Of a stretch of 64,000 nucleotides of DNA, positions 1 to 12,354 are shown in pieces. Both the position numbers and the translations under genes were made by a program. Below the pieces are notes generated by a model. The model did not search any database. It saw only the letters and a list, made by a program, of their open reading frames with translations, and was not told the DNA's origin. The number at the start of each line of letters is the position of its first letter. The stretch's first letter is position 1. The stretch comes from Trichopria drosophilae (Eukaryota; Arthropoda; Insecta; Hymenoptera; Diapriidae), in the NCBI GenBank assembly GCA_030407085.1, contig CM059584.1, positions 122,426,501 to 122,490,500 on the forward strand, in the 5' to 3' direction.

Positions 1-265
1 AGTGAAGTAGTTTATGGAATCCCTTGCCCACATTGCCCTACAGTTTACTCAAGGAAGACCAAAGCGCTCTTGAAAAGTTGCTCTTGAATAAATAGACATA
101 AAAATAGCATACGCAGTCGTAGAGATAAAAATATACTACTATACTAAATCAACTTGGTTGATATTGTACATGGCTTTAATTACAATAAAGTCATTGGGGT
201 TTATAGATATTAAAACAAGTTTGAAGGTATAAGGAATTATTTATTTAATTTGGTCGCATATTCAA
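1..265 (+). pseudogene. Penelope-like element relic, C-terminal GIY-YIG endonuclease part
   Basis: Reading from base 1, the frame gives SEVVYGIPCPHCPTVYS, then continues with Lys/Arg-rich residues to a stop at about base 90. The pattern V-V-Y-x-I-P-C-x-x-C-x-x-x-Y is the start of the GIY-YIG endonuclease domain of Penelope-like retroelements, including the paired cysteines typical of the group. A shifted frame then reads HGFNYNKVIGVY near bases 160-210. This resembles the later 'GH-x-FD-x-x-x-V-x-I' block of the same domain. The copy is broken: there are stops, at least one frameshift, and YIG is replaced by YSR. The window edge removes the reverse transcriptase part that should lie upstream. 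The two PLE copies at 24.7-27.7 kb support the identification. A functional endonuclease is excluded by the breaks. Confidence 0.7.
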
Positions 266-3200
266 TTTTTATTAAAAATTGTAGTGAACTTTATTTATGC
301 TTTCAAAATTTTATAACTGATAAATCCATTTTTCAATTTTAAAATGTAATGTTACTACTGTCATTGATCAATGTGCATTTTTAAATGATGTATTTTTTTA
401 ATCAGTTGCTAAAAGATATATCTTTTAGATACAACTTTTTCAACTATCTCTATAGATTTCGCAATCTAAATTAACATATACACATCAGGGTGGTAAAAAG
501 AAACAACGTTTTCTGAAACTAGAATAATTTTTTAGAGAAAAAACGCCATTTTGTTGACCGCAAAAATGTTACTTTCTATTCGCAATGCTAAAAAGTTGAC
601 AATACTAGGATTGTCGTTTAATGCCATTTTATATTTATCGTAAGAGAAAATTTACTTGCTGCAATAAAATATATTGTGCTGCAAATTCGTTTAAACTAAA
701 GAAGTAAGATTCTTCTTCATTTTTCAAGGGTTCTCCTTTACTTTACTATTCTCAATACAATATTAAACTGTAAAATTTTAACCAATTTCTTAATTTTTTT
801 AAGTTAATGCACTTATTTTATGAATTAAATTACTTGCCGGGACACTTTTATTAATTATTTGTTATATTTTCTTGAACATAAAATATTTAATTTCTTATTT
901 ACCTAACATAATTAACACCTATTATAAATACATATTTAGCTGGAGTTATTTTTGATAACATCAAATATGCAAAATACACGATTTTTATTAATGACCAGCG
1001 TTTCGTAAAGTCACTGCAGAATTCATTTCTTCTGAAACGTGCATTAAAGTCACTCCTCCCTTTTCTAACAATGCCCGATTTTTTATTTCCTATCATGAGA
1101 AAGACCTCGGGGATTTCCGAGATCGATGAATGTTTTTCATGGAAGCGTGTGGTTAATGGTACATCACTAACGTATATGTAGATAAACCTCCAGAGAATAT
1201 TTAATTTTTTCAGTTGAAAAATAAATTAATACATACTGAAATGTAAATATAGATATTTTTCATTTTAAAAAGTCGTGTTTTAATGTTCTTAATATAATGA
1301 CTTTATTTAATTTAGTAATAATTTTACGTGAAATATGAATGATGTTCGAAACGTTTTGAGATTATTATTTCATTTACATTAATATAGTCCAGTTAATTAA
1401 TTTGCCCATTCTAATTGCTTATTGTAACTATGCACTTGAAGAGTTTTTAAAAAGTATTCTGGATTCATTAAATTTTAAATTAAATCTGTTAACGCGCAGC
1501 GTTTGCGATTAAAAGAGTTTAAAGTAAACGCTCTTCTCTAATAATTAAAACGTGAATTTTAAATCGGTAGTTAAAGCGGTCTTAAATATGCGTAATCTTG
1601 ATTTCGTAAGTAAAAGATGACCTCCACAAAAATTCGTAATTCCGTAATGTATCTGTTTCAACCGAAATATCCAAATATAAACTGCCGAAGTTTTGAACTT
1701 TATATCGCCGTTAACACTCGTTGATTAAAATGCATAGTTAATTCACTTACTAATTTTAAGCGTACCCTCAGGATATGGGTTCGAGCAGCGGAGCTTTCGT
1801 ATCTTTGCTGGATATCTCAGGATTGTTCATAAAGATATGAAGGATGAATAAATTGGAATGTAAGTTACAAGGTAACTGAATAGGACTAAATTATTTCCAC
1901 GCCATAAAAAGAGAATTTAGACGATCCACATTAGACCACGGTTATGGTTATGGTTATATCAACAATAACATTATTAGATCGTGTACTGATATTACGTGAT
2001 CTGTCAGAATTAGAACACAGATTTATAATATTAGAACAATGGTTTAGATATAAAAATTAATACTGTTCATGATGATATTTTTTGAATACAAATATATTTT
2101 CAGTTGATGCTTGAAAAAGAGTCTGTTTTAGTAAATAAATCACGGCGAAAGCAAATAAAAATTAAACAATACAAAATCATTTTTATGATACTTCGTAATA
2201 GAAAAATTATAAGAAGTTCCGTGCATGTCTGACCGATCTTGAGTGTTTTCACTTAAATTTAAAGATTATTTAATTACAATTATTTGTACTTCCGCCAAGT
2301 TTCATTGTTTGAAAATATTTGGTATTCTACTTCACGTATTTACATTCACTGATCTGATTATTTTTAGGTAATATCTAACTTAAGAGCATTTTTTAAATTA
2401 AAATAGATGGTTTTGTGTGCATTTGTTTGGCAATAAATCATTTACTCCTATGATGGTAAAAAAATAATACTGTTTGATAGTAAACTCACAAATATAACAA
2501 TGGTAAAACAATTTTTTTTGTTCAATTAATGGTTGAAATGCCGTAGTTCAGTACACCTGAGACGTATATTTGATATCGGTTGGAGCCAAAAACACGAAAT
2601 TCGTCGCTTTGTCGAATAGTGATGAATCGCAGCTTTTCCGGTATGCAACCAACATGTCGGATTAAGGCAAGGATGACGTATAGGCTGTCAGGTTTCGATC
2701 ATTTCTACTTGAAACGTAACTTTATTATTTCATAACGATTTACGAAAAAAGTGTTTCGAAGTATTGTGAACATGACGTAAATCGTTTTTGTCTTGCATGC
2801 TCCTTGCTTTTTGGTAAATAGAGTTACGGAACTTTCGGCACTATAAATCGTGGACTATTTCTCTGAAAGGTTATGAAGATGCATTAGATGGTGTAGTGAA
2901 CTAGCTCAAAAAAGTATATTAAACGGAATCATTTTTCTTTGAAACTTTACGGAAATTGAACAACCTAGATAATAATACTATTTAATAACATTTGTTTCTT
3001 TTGTTTTATTAAAATTTACATTTTTTAGAAGAGAATTTTTTAACGTTTTTTGGAAATGTGAGATTTGTAATTGACATAATTTGTAAAATATTTGTAAGAT
3101 CATACGTTAGTTTATAAATTTCATTATTCTGTCGTGTATTAAGTAGTTATTCGCGCAATTTAATGACTATTTAGACACTACTGCACGTGGTGCAAATGAC

Positions 3201-3294
3201 GATCAAATGTGAAGTAATAGACAAACGTCCGTATCTTAAATTAAATTAAACATTATTGTTAATGTTGTAAAACCTATTTAATAATTGACATCAA
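266..3294. other. AT-rich non-coding stretch, no gene seen
   Basis: No credible coding region. A 65-codon open frame at 899-1096 on the minus strand has no recognisable motif. A triple GTTATG repeat lies near 1940-1957. Bases 2530-2720 are somewhat richer in G+C and in complex words than their surroundings, but carry no feature I can name. Confidence 0.6.
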
Positions 3295-3297
3295 TTA

Positions 3298-4579
3298 CAC
3301 AGGACCACAAAAAAAATGACGAAAATTTCTTTTGGGCAGACCAAGAGCATTACATATTTTCAGGGTCGCTGAAAACGAATATGAAGTCCGGTTTGCTCCA
3401 TCACGTCAGGATTTTTTTAACCGCAAAAAACTTTGGCGGGTTTAATGTGATACACAAAACTTCTTGTAAATAAATGTTATCGAATTTATTTTGATCTTTG
3501 TATATAGGAGTTTTTAGGATAACTGATTACTGATATAAAGTCAGATTTTCAAAGTAAAAATATCCAAGTCAATATGAGTGTCGAGTAGTACCAAAATTCT
3601 TTAATTTATTTGGCAATTAGGAGATTTTAGGGTCACTGATTACATATATTTCAAGATCTTGTTACTTCTTTGACCTAACTATGTAAGAAATTTCCATTTT
3701 AGGCCACACAATCCAAAGCTGAAGCCTATGTCGATCCAACATCCGCAGTTTTTATCGACACGTGACATATTAAAAAAAAATGTATGGTACTATGGTTATT
3801 TCCCTCTATTTTTTATAAACTAATGCGAACCTCATATCTCGAAAATTGTTCTATAAGATTTAAGTATAGTCGTGAATAAAATTCGACATTTTAATAAGCT
3901 TTTATATTAAGAGTTTCTTAAGAACAATATAATAATCAGAATCTTTAGGTCAGAAATTTGGTAATATTGCTACCGAAGATTTTAAAACTGGACAAAAATT
4001 TAATGTTTTTAAAAAAATCACTGTATTTCATTTTGTAGATAATTCTATAGTCTTCAATAAGAAACTGGATTTTTCTGTCATTCTTAAGTATTAGAAGTTA
4101 TTAACTTCACTTTCGTTTATAAAAAATTGTCCAAATATTTATGAAAAAAATGGAAAGTGACAACGTATCATTCTAGTCCTCTTTATAGTTAATTAGAATT
4201 CTTATACCAACTTTCGTTTATGTCAAGTGCCAATAAAACTTGCGGGTGGAAGATCCAAATAGGTTTCAACTTTAAAATGTGTGACCAAAAATGGAACTTT
4301 CTCATATAGTTTTGGTCAAAGAATTACCAAGGATTGACGGCCTTATTGGATCCTATTTTTGTATTTTGAAAATCTGGTTTCATATTCCTAATCTGCGATC
4401 CCATAAATCTATATTTACTAAGATTAATATAATTGTTTGTGTGTCACGTAAAGTCCGCCACCTTATTTAAGGTTAGCGAAAAATCCTAATGCGATGGAGT
4501 AAAACGGGATTAAGATTAGATAGTATATAATATGCTTAGTCTGATCACAGAAATTATCATTTTTGCTTGTGGTCCTGTG
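3298..4579. mobile_element. 1.28-kb near-palindromic foldback transposon, TTA-flanked
   Basis: The element starts with CACAGGACCACAA and ends with its exact reverse complement. Both ends are flanked by TTA (3295-3297 and 4580-4582), which looks like a 3-bp target duplication. Similarity between the arms continues inward far beyond the 13-bp ends. For example, GGTTTGCTCCATCACGTCAG on the left matches a diverged copy on the right, and a block around 3700-3770 (CACACAATCCAAAGCTGAAG) pairs with one around 4230-4290. The centre of symmetry is near 3939, so almost the whole element is one diverged inverted repeat with ~640-base arms. It has no open frame and is non-autonomous. A 3-bp TWA duplication fits PIF/Harbinger, while CAC- ends with 3-bp duplications fit CACTA-like elements. 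The superfamily is unresolved. Confidence 0.75.
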
Positions 4580-4582
4580 TTA

Positions 4583-7500
4583 TGCTATTGCGAAGGGTAA
4601 AAGTATAAATAAATATAATCTATTTATTTGAATACATAAATTTAAGAAAATGCACAAAAATTGTCTAAAGATCACGTAATGGCTAATTAAAAATATTGTC
4701 TATAGTTGAGAAGAACAAAAAATATGACTCAAATACAGTAAGATTGCATATGAAACTTAGAAATACTCTGAGGAAATGTCTCTAAATTTGATGCATAATC
4801 TCCATAACAAGTTACATGTTTAACTTTAAACTTGGTTAAAATTTTATACTATATATATTTGACTGATGTGTGGTTGAAAAAGGAATTGACAGTTTACCCT
4901 AATTATTGATATGAACAAATACGTTTGTTAAAAGTGTTCTATTATCAAGAACAATTTATCGCGTATAGAATACATATTTTTTGAAAAATATAACAAAAAC
5001 ATTTGTATTTTAATTATAAAATGTTCGAAGGCTCGGAGAAGTTGTAAACTAAACCTATAACAAGAGAGTTTAATATATAACAATTATATTATTTTAATCT
5101 ACATTCGGAAAGTTTCTGTTTTTCAGAACGCAGAACATAATATTTTACAAAAATATAGGAGTTACATTGAATGTGTTTGATGTCCTTAAACTGCTAGAAC
5201 TTTGAAAGTACGAGAAAACTATCGGAATTATTATGGAAAACTAAAGAAATTTCTGCATAATTCCATGTTGTTCTGTGGTACTGTAAAAGAAACTTTTCCT
5301 TACGACATTACTTGCAAGATCTTGGGCCAATTTATATCTGCAGTTATTACTTATTAAATAACTTTATCCTTTTGACATTCGTAATTGCAAACTCTTGCTC
5401 TTTGCTTTCAATTTAAACTTCACAATGAATGCAAAAAGTGGCAAAGAACACACCAGCTTTACCATCGTACAGTAAGTGTACTTTAAAAATGAATTTTTAA
5501 AAACATTATATTAAATATGTACAGAAACTTTATAATTTTTGTATTTTATATTAAATATCGAACGAATATTTGAAAAATATTTAAATAATTATGTGTAATA
5601 GTTTCGTATGTAAATTATACAGCTTTGCGAAACGTCTTTGATGTATATCTTTCTCGGTTTACGTCTTGAATAGATTATAAATATCAAGAAGCAATTGACC
5701 TACTGCCGCCTTTTACTCTTTGCCAAAATGATAAAGTCAGTCTTCAAAGGTGAAATGACCTCTTCACGAAGTGTTTTCACTCCATATATTTATTTTTTTT
5801 TATTGTGAAGAAACAAAAATGTGTTTTGAGTATTCATAAAATCTTATTTACAAAATAAATTTGAATGCATTAACTTTATTTCTGTTACTGCTAAAGAAAT
5901 TTGAAAATTAATTATCAGTTGTAATATCCCGAGACCTTCAAAATTATCGGAATATTTCCCGATAGCTTTGTTGCAAACAAGTGAATTAAGTTTTGAAGAT
6001 CGAGGGGTATTCGGCGGATTATTTTTTGTGACCGGTATTTGAGGTTACAACTGAGCAGAGAGGAGAGACGAATATATGAATTTAGAAACTTTAACAAATG
6101 AGTAGCGAGTATGCAATTTTCGAATGAAATTTCCAGGAGCTGCCGTGGAATTTCCAGTATAATTTTAAACAAATGACCATAGAACCCTTTGAATATCGCG
6201 CTCTGATTGGCTGAAATCCAGTCGCGAAAAATAATCATTGGAATAATTGGCTGTCAACTAATTTCTGGAGTAGTTCTAAAAAATGCAATATAAATACTTA
6301 AATTAGATATCTATAATAGTACCTGAAGACTATATATTTTATGTAGTCTTCAACTTTAATAAATAGTATAAAGTCTTTTGAAATTTTCGTGTATTGTCAA
6401 TATCAATTGGATTATTTTTCAGGACACCAATATGTAGTAAAACTGTTCAACATAACTAAAATGTATTAATTGATATACTTTTAAGTCTAAACTACCACGA
6501 AGTATTTTTGGGTTAACATAATATATTTTAATTAAGGTTTCTTACCTTTTTTGTGTATTTCTTTATTACTGTTCAAAATGATTCCTTTTTGTAATTTTTT
6601 AATTTAACACAAGGATTTTACCATTCCAACGTATACTGAACATTTAGTCTTAAAACATAGTATATAAAAGTGATGATTCGTAACGAAATACCTCTTATTG
6701 AAGAAGATAATAATTATTAGTCCTACAAAATATCCAAAAAAATTAATGTCAACTATAACTATACAGTAAGGCAAAATTTAAGTATTTGTGTAAAATAATT
6801 GGTTTTGATGAATAAAAAATTAATTTTTGAAGATAATGGGTTTGCATAGTGTCTACAAGAAAATTTAATTGCTAATTTAAAACTTATTTTCAATTTTGAG
6901 AATAGTTTTGTAAAAATTCATGTAGAGACAAAAATCATTGACATTTATAGTGTATTTTTCTAGAATTAACTCGATTTTAGGTACAAACTAAGGTATTAAT
7001 TACAAAATTATAAGATTTTTACAATATTTAAATATGAAAGTTTTTAAAAGAAATCTAAAAGTAGAAAATAACATTTTTTGTTGATATTAATAAAATGAAA
7101 ACACAATAAAAATTAGTCAACAATCGTACAATGCGAGTCGTCGATATTGATGCTATAAATTGTTAACAAATTAAACAGTTGGAGATTATGTAATTTTTGT
7201 GATGGAAGTTTGTTTTAACAGCTCGTAGGTAATTTAATTACAGATTTATTTTCCTCTTCAAACGATGTAAATCACAACTTCTATTGTAATAATGCACACT
7301 CGAGAGATAGTCACTTTTATTCACTATCATTACTAGAAGACAGTAAATACTAAACGATCGTCAAAGTCCATCGATAACACGACTGTATGTTTAGATTTTT
7401 TTATGACAAATGAATTTTAATTTATAAAAAATATATTTATATTTGCAGTACGAAATAAAGAAATGTGATTAATACAAGTAAAGTTAGCTTCGCATCTAGA

Positions 7501-9853
7501 AATATGCATTAGTAGGGAGCTTATAATTGAATTATTAATTATGATCAAATTCATTTATATTTGTTGAATAAAAATGTATATTCGCCAAATAAATAATGTT
7601 TTCGTAGTAAAATATGCTTGTTATATTATATTTGTAATTTATATGAATAAAATAATAAAATATAAACTCTAGTTAGTAGTTGAGTTTAATTTTAATGTAT
7701 AATAAGCTAATTAGTAGAAACTGTATCTATTAGTACCTTTAATTCCATATTTTTGGTAGCATAATCATTTACCAGAGACGATAGTTCATTTGACTTAGTA
7801 CTTCCAATCGCTATACAGTCAATATTTACTATAGTAGTTAGTTATTTTTTAGTAGATTTTACTATTTTTGTCTCTCAGTGTACATTTTTTATGAAATTAC
7901 ACATTCTGCAATTATTTTATCGGCATCACCGAGAATTTGAAATCCACTTTTATGTATAATCAATTATACATCCATTAGTCTTTTTAGAATTTAAAAATAT
8001 AATAAGTACTAGAAATATTTTCAACTAAATAACCTCAAATAAAAAAATTATTATCTTTGACCACCAAATTTGCGAACGTTTTTCAGAAAATCAAAGGTAG
8101 GTTTTAAAATTGTTTATCTTCTGTTTGAAAATTAACAATACATGAGTTTACTCGCCTTGTGTACATGCTTAAATAGAACAAACTTCGTTGCAACCTATGG
8201 TGCGGGTCGAAGTAAATGTATAAAATTTTATTTACTTTCGCAGAAAATACCAGAACAATTTGCTGGATCACGTTTTTCTTAAACTTAAAATTTATTGGTC
8301 TTAATAAATTTGTAGGTTAACAATTATGTTATTAATTACAAAAATACGTTGATTTTTATTGTTTTCCAAAATCAGTTAATCAATTTACACAAAACTCTAC
8401 ATACAAATGGTACGCAAGCAACAGGCATGCATATGTAAAATTTAACATAAATGGTGCGCGGATTAAGGGAAAGTCTTGATCTGCATACATGTTCTGCGGG
8501 TACGGCAAACGTTCCGTGTTCTAATTTCTACATATGTTTGCGATGTTTCCACGCAAAGTAAATTCGCGAATTACGCATGTAAATGCTGGAAAATAAAAAT
8601 TAAATACTGTTGGTGTGGCATCGACCGACGTGTCAATAGTAAACGTTCAGTTAACTGTAGGAACAAATTGTGATTACAATTATAAAAAAATGGCCACATT
8701 TTTATTTTTAGAATGAAGGTTAGTAATGGCAAGTAGGACTAGGAAATCAGTTTAGGACACATCTATCATATATTTCTTGAAAGACATAACGAGAAAAAGA
8801 TCATCCAAGATATGTGGATTCAGTAATGAAGTACACAAAAAAAAACACTACACATTCTTAAAATTAATTTAATATTCTCCTATGCAAACTTAGACTCGAT
8901 TGTTAATAAAATTATTCAATGTGTATTGAGGAATGAAATAACTTATGTTTTTGTTGTCATGAAATTTTATGACATTACACATGCAATCAAAATTAAGTAA
9001 ACTAGTTAAATACAACTTTTTCACTGATGTTCTTTTTTGTCTTTACGTTTGTTTCTCGCTGTGATTTTCTTGGGTATTCCTTCATTAATGAAGAAGAGAG
9101 TTTATAGAATTTGGGCATTCTCAATTTTGCTGAATTAGAAATAGCAGAACCATTGTTGCCGAAGATTTTATAGTAAAAATTAAACTTTCGAGGTTATTGA
9201 TGAAAACATTCCATTTTACATACGAAGTAACCAAAGGATCTTAAATACACGGGCAAAGGAAAATATATTCATCAATTAAATAAAATTGTATTAAGTGTTG
9301 TTTAACCGCAGTCAAATTTACTTAATAAACTTTTTGTATCAATTGACATTGCAAATCGAATTTACGTTCGCAATAATCACTTGTGAAGTTTGCCAAATTC
9401 TACTCAAGAATCTCGCGAGCAACTTAGTGTATGGAAATTTAACATAATAACTACGCGCTTATATTTCATAAATGGTTATTAAGTTTACGAAAATTACAAA
9501 TTAATCAAGATGGAAATGATTGTTATAGAAATAAACTAACCTTAATGCCATTTTCAGTAATTATTTTAGAAGTTCTTTTTGCATCAAATATCGATAAGGA
9601 AAACCCGTGATGGGCAAAAAATGATGTGTCTACTTCATTTGCAGTAGATTAATCCTTTGTTGAAATTTCTAATCGGGAAAGCACTGAAACCAGTTTACCG
9701 AGTTCCGAGTTTTCCATTATTTCACATAGTGAATGTAGTATTGGATTACTTACGAACGACAAACAGTATCAATTGAATTTTATAATATAATACCATGAAA
9801 AACAAAAAGAAGTGTGTGGTATTTAATTTATTGCGAGTTAATAGCTGCATCTT
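4583..9853. other. AT-rich stretch with a GC-richer island near 5.9-6.2 kb
   Basis: Mostly low-complexity AT-rich DNA. Bases 5930-6240 are richer in G+C and hold a 107-codon minus-strand open frame (5915-6238). It has no motif I recognise and may be chance. A small hairpin with 13-bp arms (TGAAGACTA... repeated inverted) sits at 6323-6352. Bases 8400-8680 contain another slightly richer patch. A candidate inverted-repeat element at 7294-7883 is listed separately. No RNA gene or coding gene is supported. Confidence 0.55.
7294..7883. mobile_element. Possible decayed inverted-repeat element
   Basis: The left end reads GCACACTCGAGAGATAGTCA and the right end, reverse-complemented, reads GTACACTGAGAGACAAAAAT. 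The two share ACACT-GAGAGA and looser similarity just inside, including AGTAAATA blocks. The right end also resembles the sequence at 41165-41190, ACTATTTTT followed by CTCTCTGTGTAC, suggesting a dispersed family. No clear target duplication is seen and the inner similarity is weak, so boundaries and class are uncertain. Confidence 0.3.
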
Positions 9854-10400
9854 TCATGGTTCATACATACGCGGTATGCGTCATATACTTCATGCTTCAT
9901 ATACTTCGTATACTTCATACTTCATATACTCCGTATACTTCATAATTCGTTTACTTCATGCTTCGCATACTTCATACTTCGTATACTTCATACTTCGTAT
10001 ACTTCATATACTTCATACTTTGTATACTTCATACTTTGTATACTTCGTATACTTCATATACTTCATATACTTCATACTTCGTATACTTTATATACTTCAT
10101 ACACTTCATACTTCATGCACTTCATATACTTCATACTTCATACACTTCATACTTCGTATACTTCATACTTCAGACACTTCATACTTCATACTTCATACAC
10201 TTCGTATACTTCATATACTTCGTATACTTCATACATTATAGTTCATATATTTCATATTTTAAACTTCATATTACATACTTCATGTACTTCATACTTCATA
10301 TCCATACCTCATATATTGCATACTTCATATACTGCATAATTCATATTCATACTTCATATATTGCACGCTTCATATACTGCATCCTTCATATACTGCGTGT
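9854..10400 (+). repeat. Satellite block A: mixed 7-mer/9-mer TTCATAC / TTCRTATAC array
   Basis: A tandem array made of two unit lengths: 7-mers TTCATAC and 9-mers TTCGTATAC, TTCATATAC or TTCATACAC. In the clean core (about 9970-10230) the two lengths follow each other irregularly. Seven-mers are almost always separated by at least one 9-mer, so a 16-base pair TTCATACTTCGTATAC is the commonest higher-order unit. G at the fourth base occurs only in 9-mers there. The block decays toward 10260-10400, where TTCATATTGCATAC-like variants appear. Long stop-free frames across it (148 and 167 codons) translate to low-complexity His/Thr/Ser/Tyr/Phe text and are artefacts of the repeat. The same repeat in the same orientation recurs in blocks B and C. 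Confidence 0.95.
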
Positions 10401-10621
10401 ATTACTAAAAATACATTCTTACCGCATTTTAGTAAATGTAACTATTCAAATAAATATCTGATCTGAAGTTACAGCATTAAAATTACTATAATTATTTTTC
10501 GTGTAAGATTAGTAATTTAATGTTTTATTAAATATATCATAAATATTTAATAAATAATACTTCCTTTTTAATCTTCTAATATATTATATATTTCTTTACA
10601 TATAAGTCATATTATACCACA

Positions 10622-10720
10622 TGCATGCTTCATATGTATCATATTTCATGTAGTTTATATACTCTATAGAGTTCGTACACTTCATATTTTCCATACTTCC
10701 TACTTCGTATATTTCATAAT
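10622..10720 (+). repeat. Satellite block B, degenerate
   Basis: A short, more diverged stretch of the same TTCATAC-type repeat, with recognisable units such as GCTTCATATGTATCATATTTCATG and CATACTTCCTACTTCGTATA read piecewise. It is separated from block A by ~220 bases of AT-rich sequence with no repeat units. Orientation is the same as in blocks A and C, consistent with one original array that was interrupted. Confidence 0.8.
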
Positions 10721-10813
10721 TAACACTCAATTGAATTTGAATAAGTACATAATCTTTATAAAGAAGTGATTTTTCTCTCACGAATAAGTGTACATATGAT
10801 TATTCTTCTACGT

Positions 10814-12325
10814 GGTCGACTTCTAACCGTTTCTAGTTTATAATAAGTGAATTCCCACTTATTCAAATTTACTAGGTACATTTATATGCGCCGTGTGCAT
10901 CACACTTCACGTACTTTATGCTTCACGAGAAGTATGCAAATGGCACATACTAATGTAGTCAGTAAACTTAACCCGTTTCGTCCTGAAATGTCGTAAATTT
11001 TGACTTCTTTTCATCAGGTGCTTTCTCACAGAGAAAGTCACTCAATCGTTTTGATATAACCATACCTATTGTATTTTTTATCGAACTTTCTAAATACGGT
11101 TTCAGATTGACCATATCTGCCGCCATTTTTTTACTATGGCGGTTTAAACATAAAAAAATCGCGAATTTTGAAAAAATTTGTTCAAATAATCGTATTTTTT
11201 AACAGGAAACCGTGCTCGAATAAAGCTGAATCTCTGTATCTGGTGGAGTAAATAGTTATACTAAAAGATAGGATGGTTATTAATTCACCATTCAAAATGG
11301 CAGATTCAAAATGGCGGACCTCAGTGAACATTTTGTTGAAAAATTTCTGGACGATCTAACTGAACAATTATGAGCTTGTTTTAAAAAAATGCTAAGAATA
11401 AAAAATTCATAGAATTCGCCGAGAAATATAGTGGATTTTTTCAGATTTTTTAAATGAATTTTTGAAACATTTTTTTCAAAATTCTTTTTAAAATTGTAAT
11501 TTTTTTTTCGAAAAATTCTGAACAAAATTTAGTGCATTCTCTGATGAATTCTGAGAGTTGTTTATTCTATGTATTTTTTCCCAAAAGTTGATAGTTTTCG
11601 AAAAAGAAAAATGTTAAACTATAATATTTGAAATTGATTTCCTCAAAAACTATCAACTTTTGGAAAGAATTGCAAAGAACAAAAAACTCTTAGAATTTAT
11701 CAGAGAATACACCAATTTTTTTTCAGAATTTTTCATAAATAAATTATGATTTAAAAAAAAAAAATTTTTTTTAATTTCTCAAAATGTCATCACAAAAATC
11801 TGAAAAAATTCCACTATATTTCTCAATGAATTTTAAGAACTTTTCATTCTCAACATTTTTTTTAAAAAGCTCGTAGCTTTTGAGTTAGATCGTCCAGAAA
11901 TTTTTCAACAAAATTTTGACTGAGAACCTTCATTTTGAAGCCGCCATTTTGAATGGAGAATTAATAACCCTCCTATCTTTTAGTGTAACTAATTACTCCA
12001 CCAGATACAGAGACTTAGCTTGTTCCGAACACGATTTCCTGTTAAAAAATACGATTATTTGAAGAAATTTTTTCAAAATTCACAATTTTTTTATGTTTAA
12101 ACCGCCATAGTAAAAAAATGGCGGCAGATATCGTCAATCTGAAACCGGATTTAGAAAGTTCGAGAAAAAATACAATAGGTATGGTTATATCAAAACGATT
12201 GAGTGATTTTTTCCCTAAGAAAGCACCTGACGAAAAGAAGTCAAAATTTACGACATTTCAGGACGAAACGGGTTAAATAAGTGAAAATACACGTATTATA
12301 AACTAGAAGCGGTTAGAAGTCGACC
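10814..12325. mobile_element. Outer inverted-repeat element (49-bp arms) hosting a piggyBac-like insertion
   Basis: Bases 10814-10862 are the inverted copy of 12277-12325. The outer 29 bases (GGTCGACTTCTAACCG...) differ at a single position, and similarity continues to the CACTTATT block at the inner end of each arm. The loop on the left side (10863-10967) contains sequence resembling the flanking satellite (CACTTCACGTACTTTATGCT). The right arm ends exactly at the TTAA of the inner piggyBac-like element. Removing that element leaves a ~207-bp hairpin element inside the satellite array. No clear target duplication was found for the outer element. It could be a MITE or a locally inverted satellite derivative. 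Confidence 0.7.
10972..12272. mobile_element. piggyBac-like foldback MITE, 1.3 kb, TTAA duplications
   Basis: The element begins CCCGTTTCGTCCTGAAATG and ends with its exact inverted copy. It is bordered by TTAA at 10968-10971 and 12273-12276. TTAA duplication and CCC/GGG ends are hallmarks of the piggyBac superfamily. The arms run almost to the centre (~11622), where CAAAAGTTGATAGTTTTCG faces its inverted copy. In the outer ~125 bases I count about eight differences between the arms, so it is younger than the other foldback elements here. Each arm carries an ATGGCGG-type motif, seen as CCGCCATTTTTTTACTATGG on the left. There is no transposase frame, so mobility would depend on a source elsewhere. 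An inner portion (about 11800-11930) is related to part of the second TTAA element at 57.2 kb. Confidence 0.87.
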
Positions 12326-12354
12326 CTGTATTTTATTCACTTTAAACTAAATGT

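Noticed and set aside
5915..6238. 107-codon minus-strand open frame
   Set aside because: No motif, and length compatible with chance.
9970..10230. Resemblance of ACTTCGTATA units to loxP arms
   Set aside because: The similarity is a by-product of the satellite unit. No 8-bp spacer with two properly placed arms exists.
9795..10461. Open frames of 148, 167 and 74 codons
   Set aside because: They lie wholly or mainly in the TTCATAC satellite, overlap in different frames and translate to low-complexity text.
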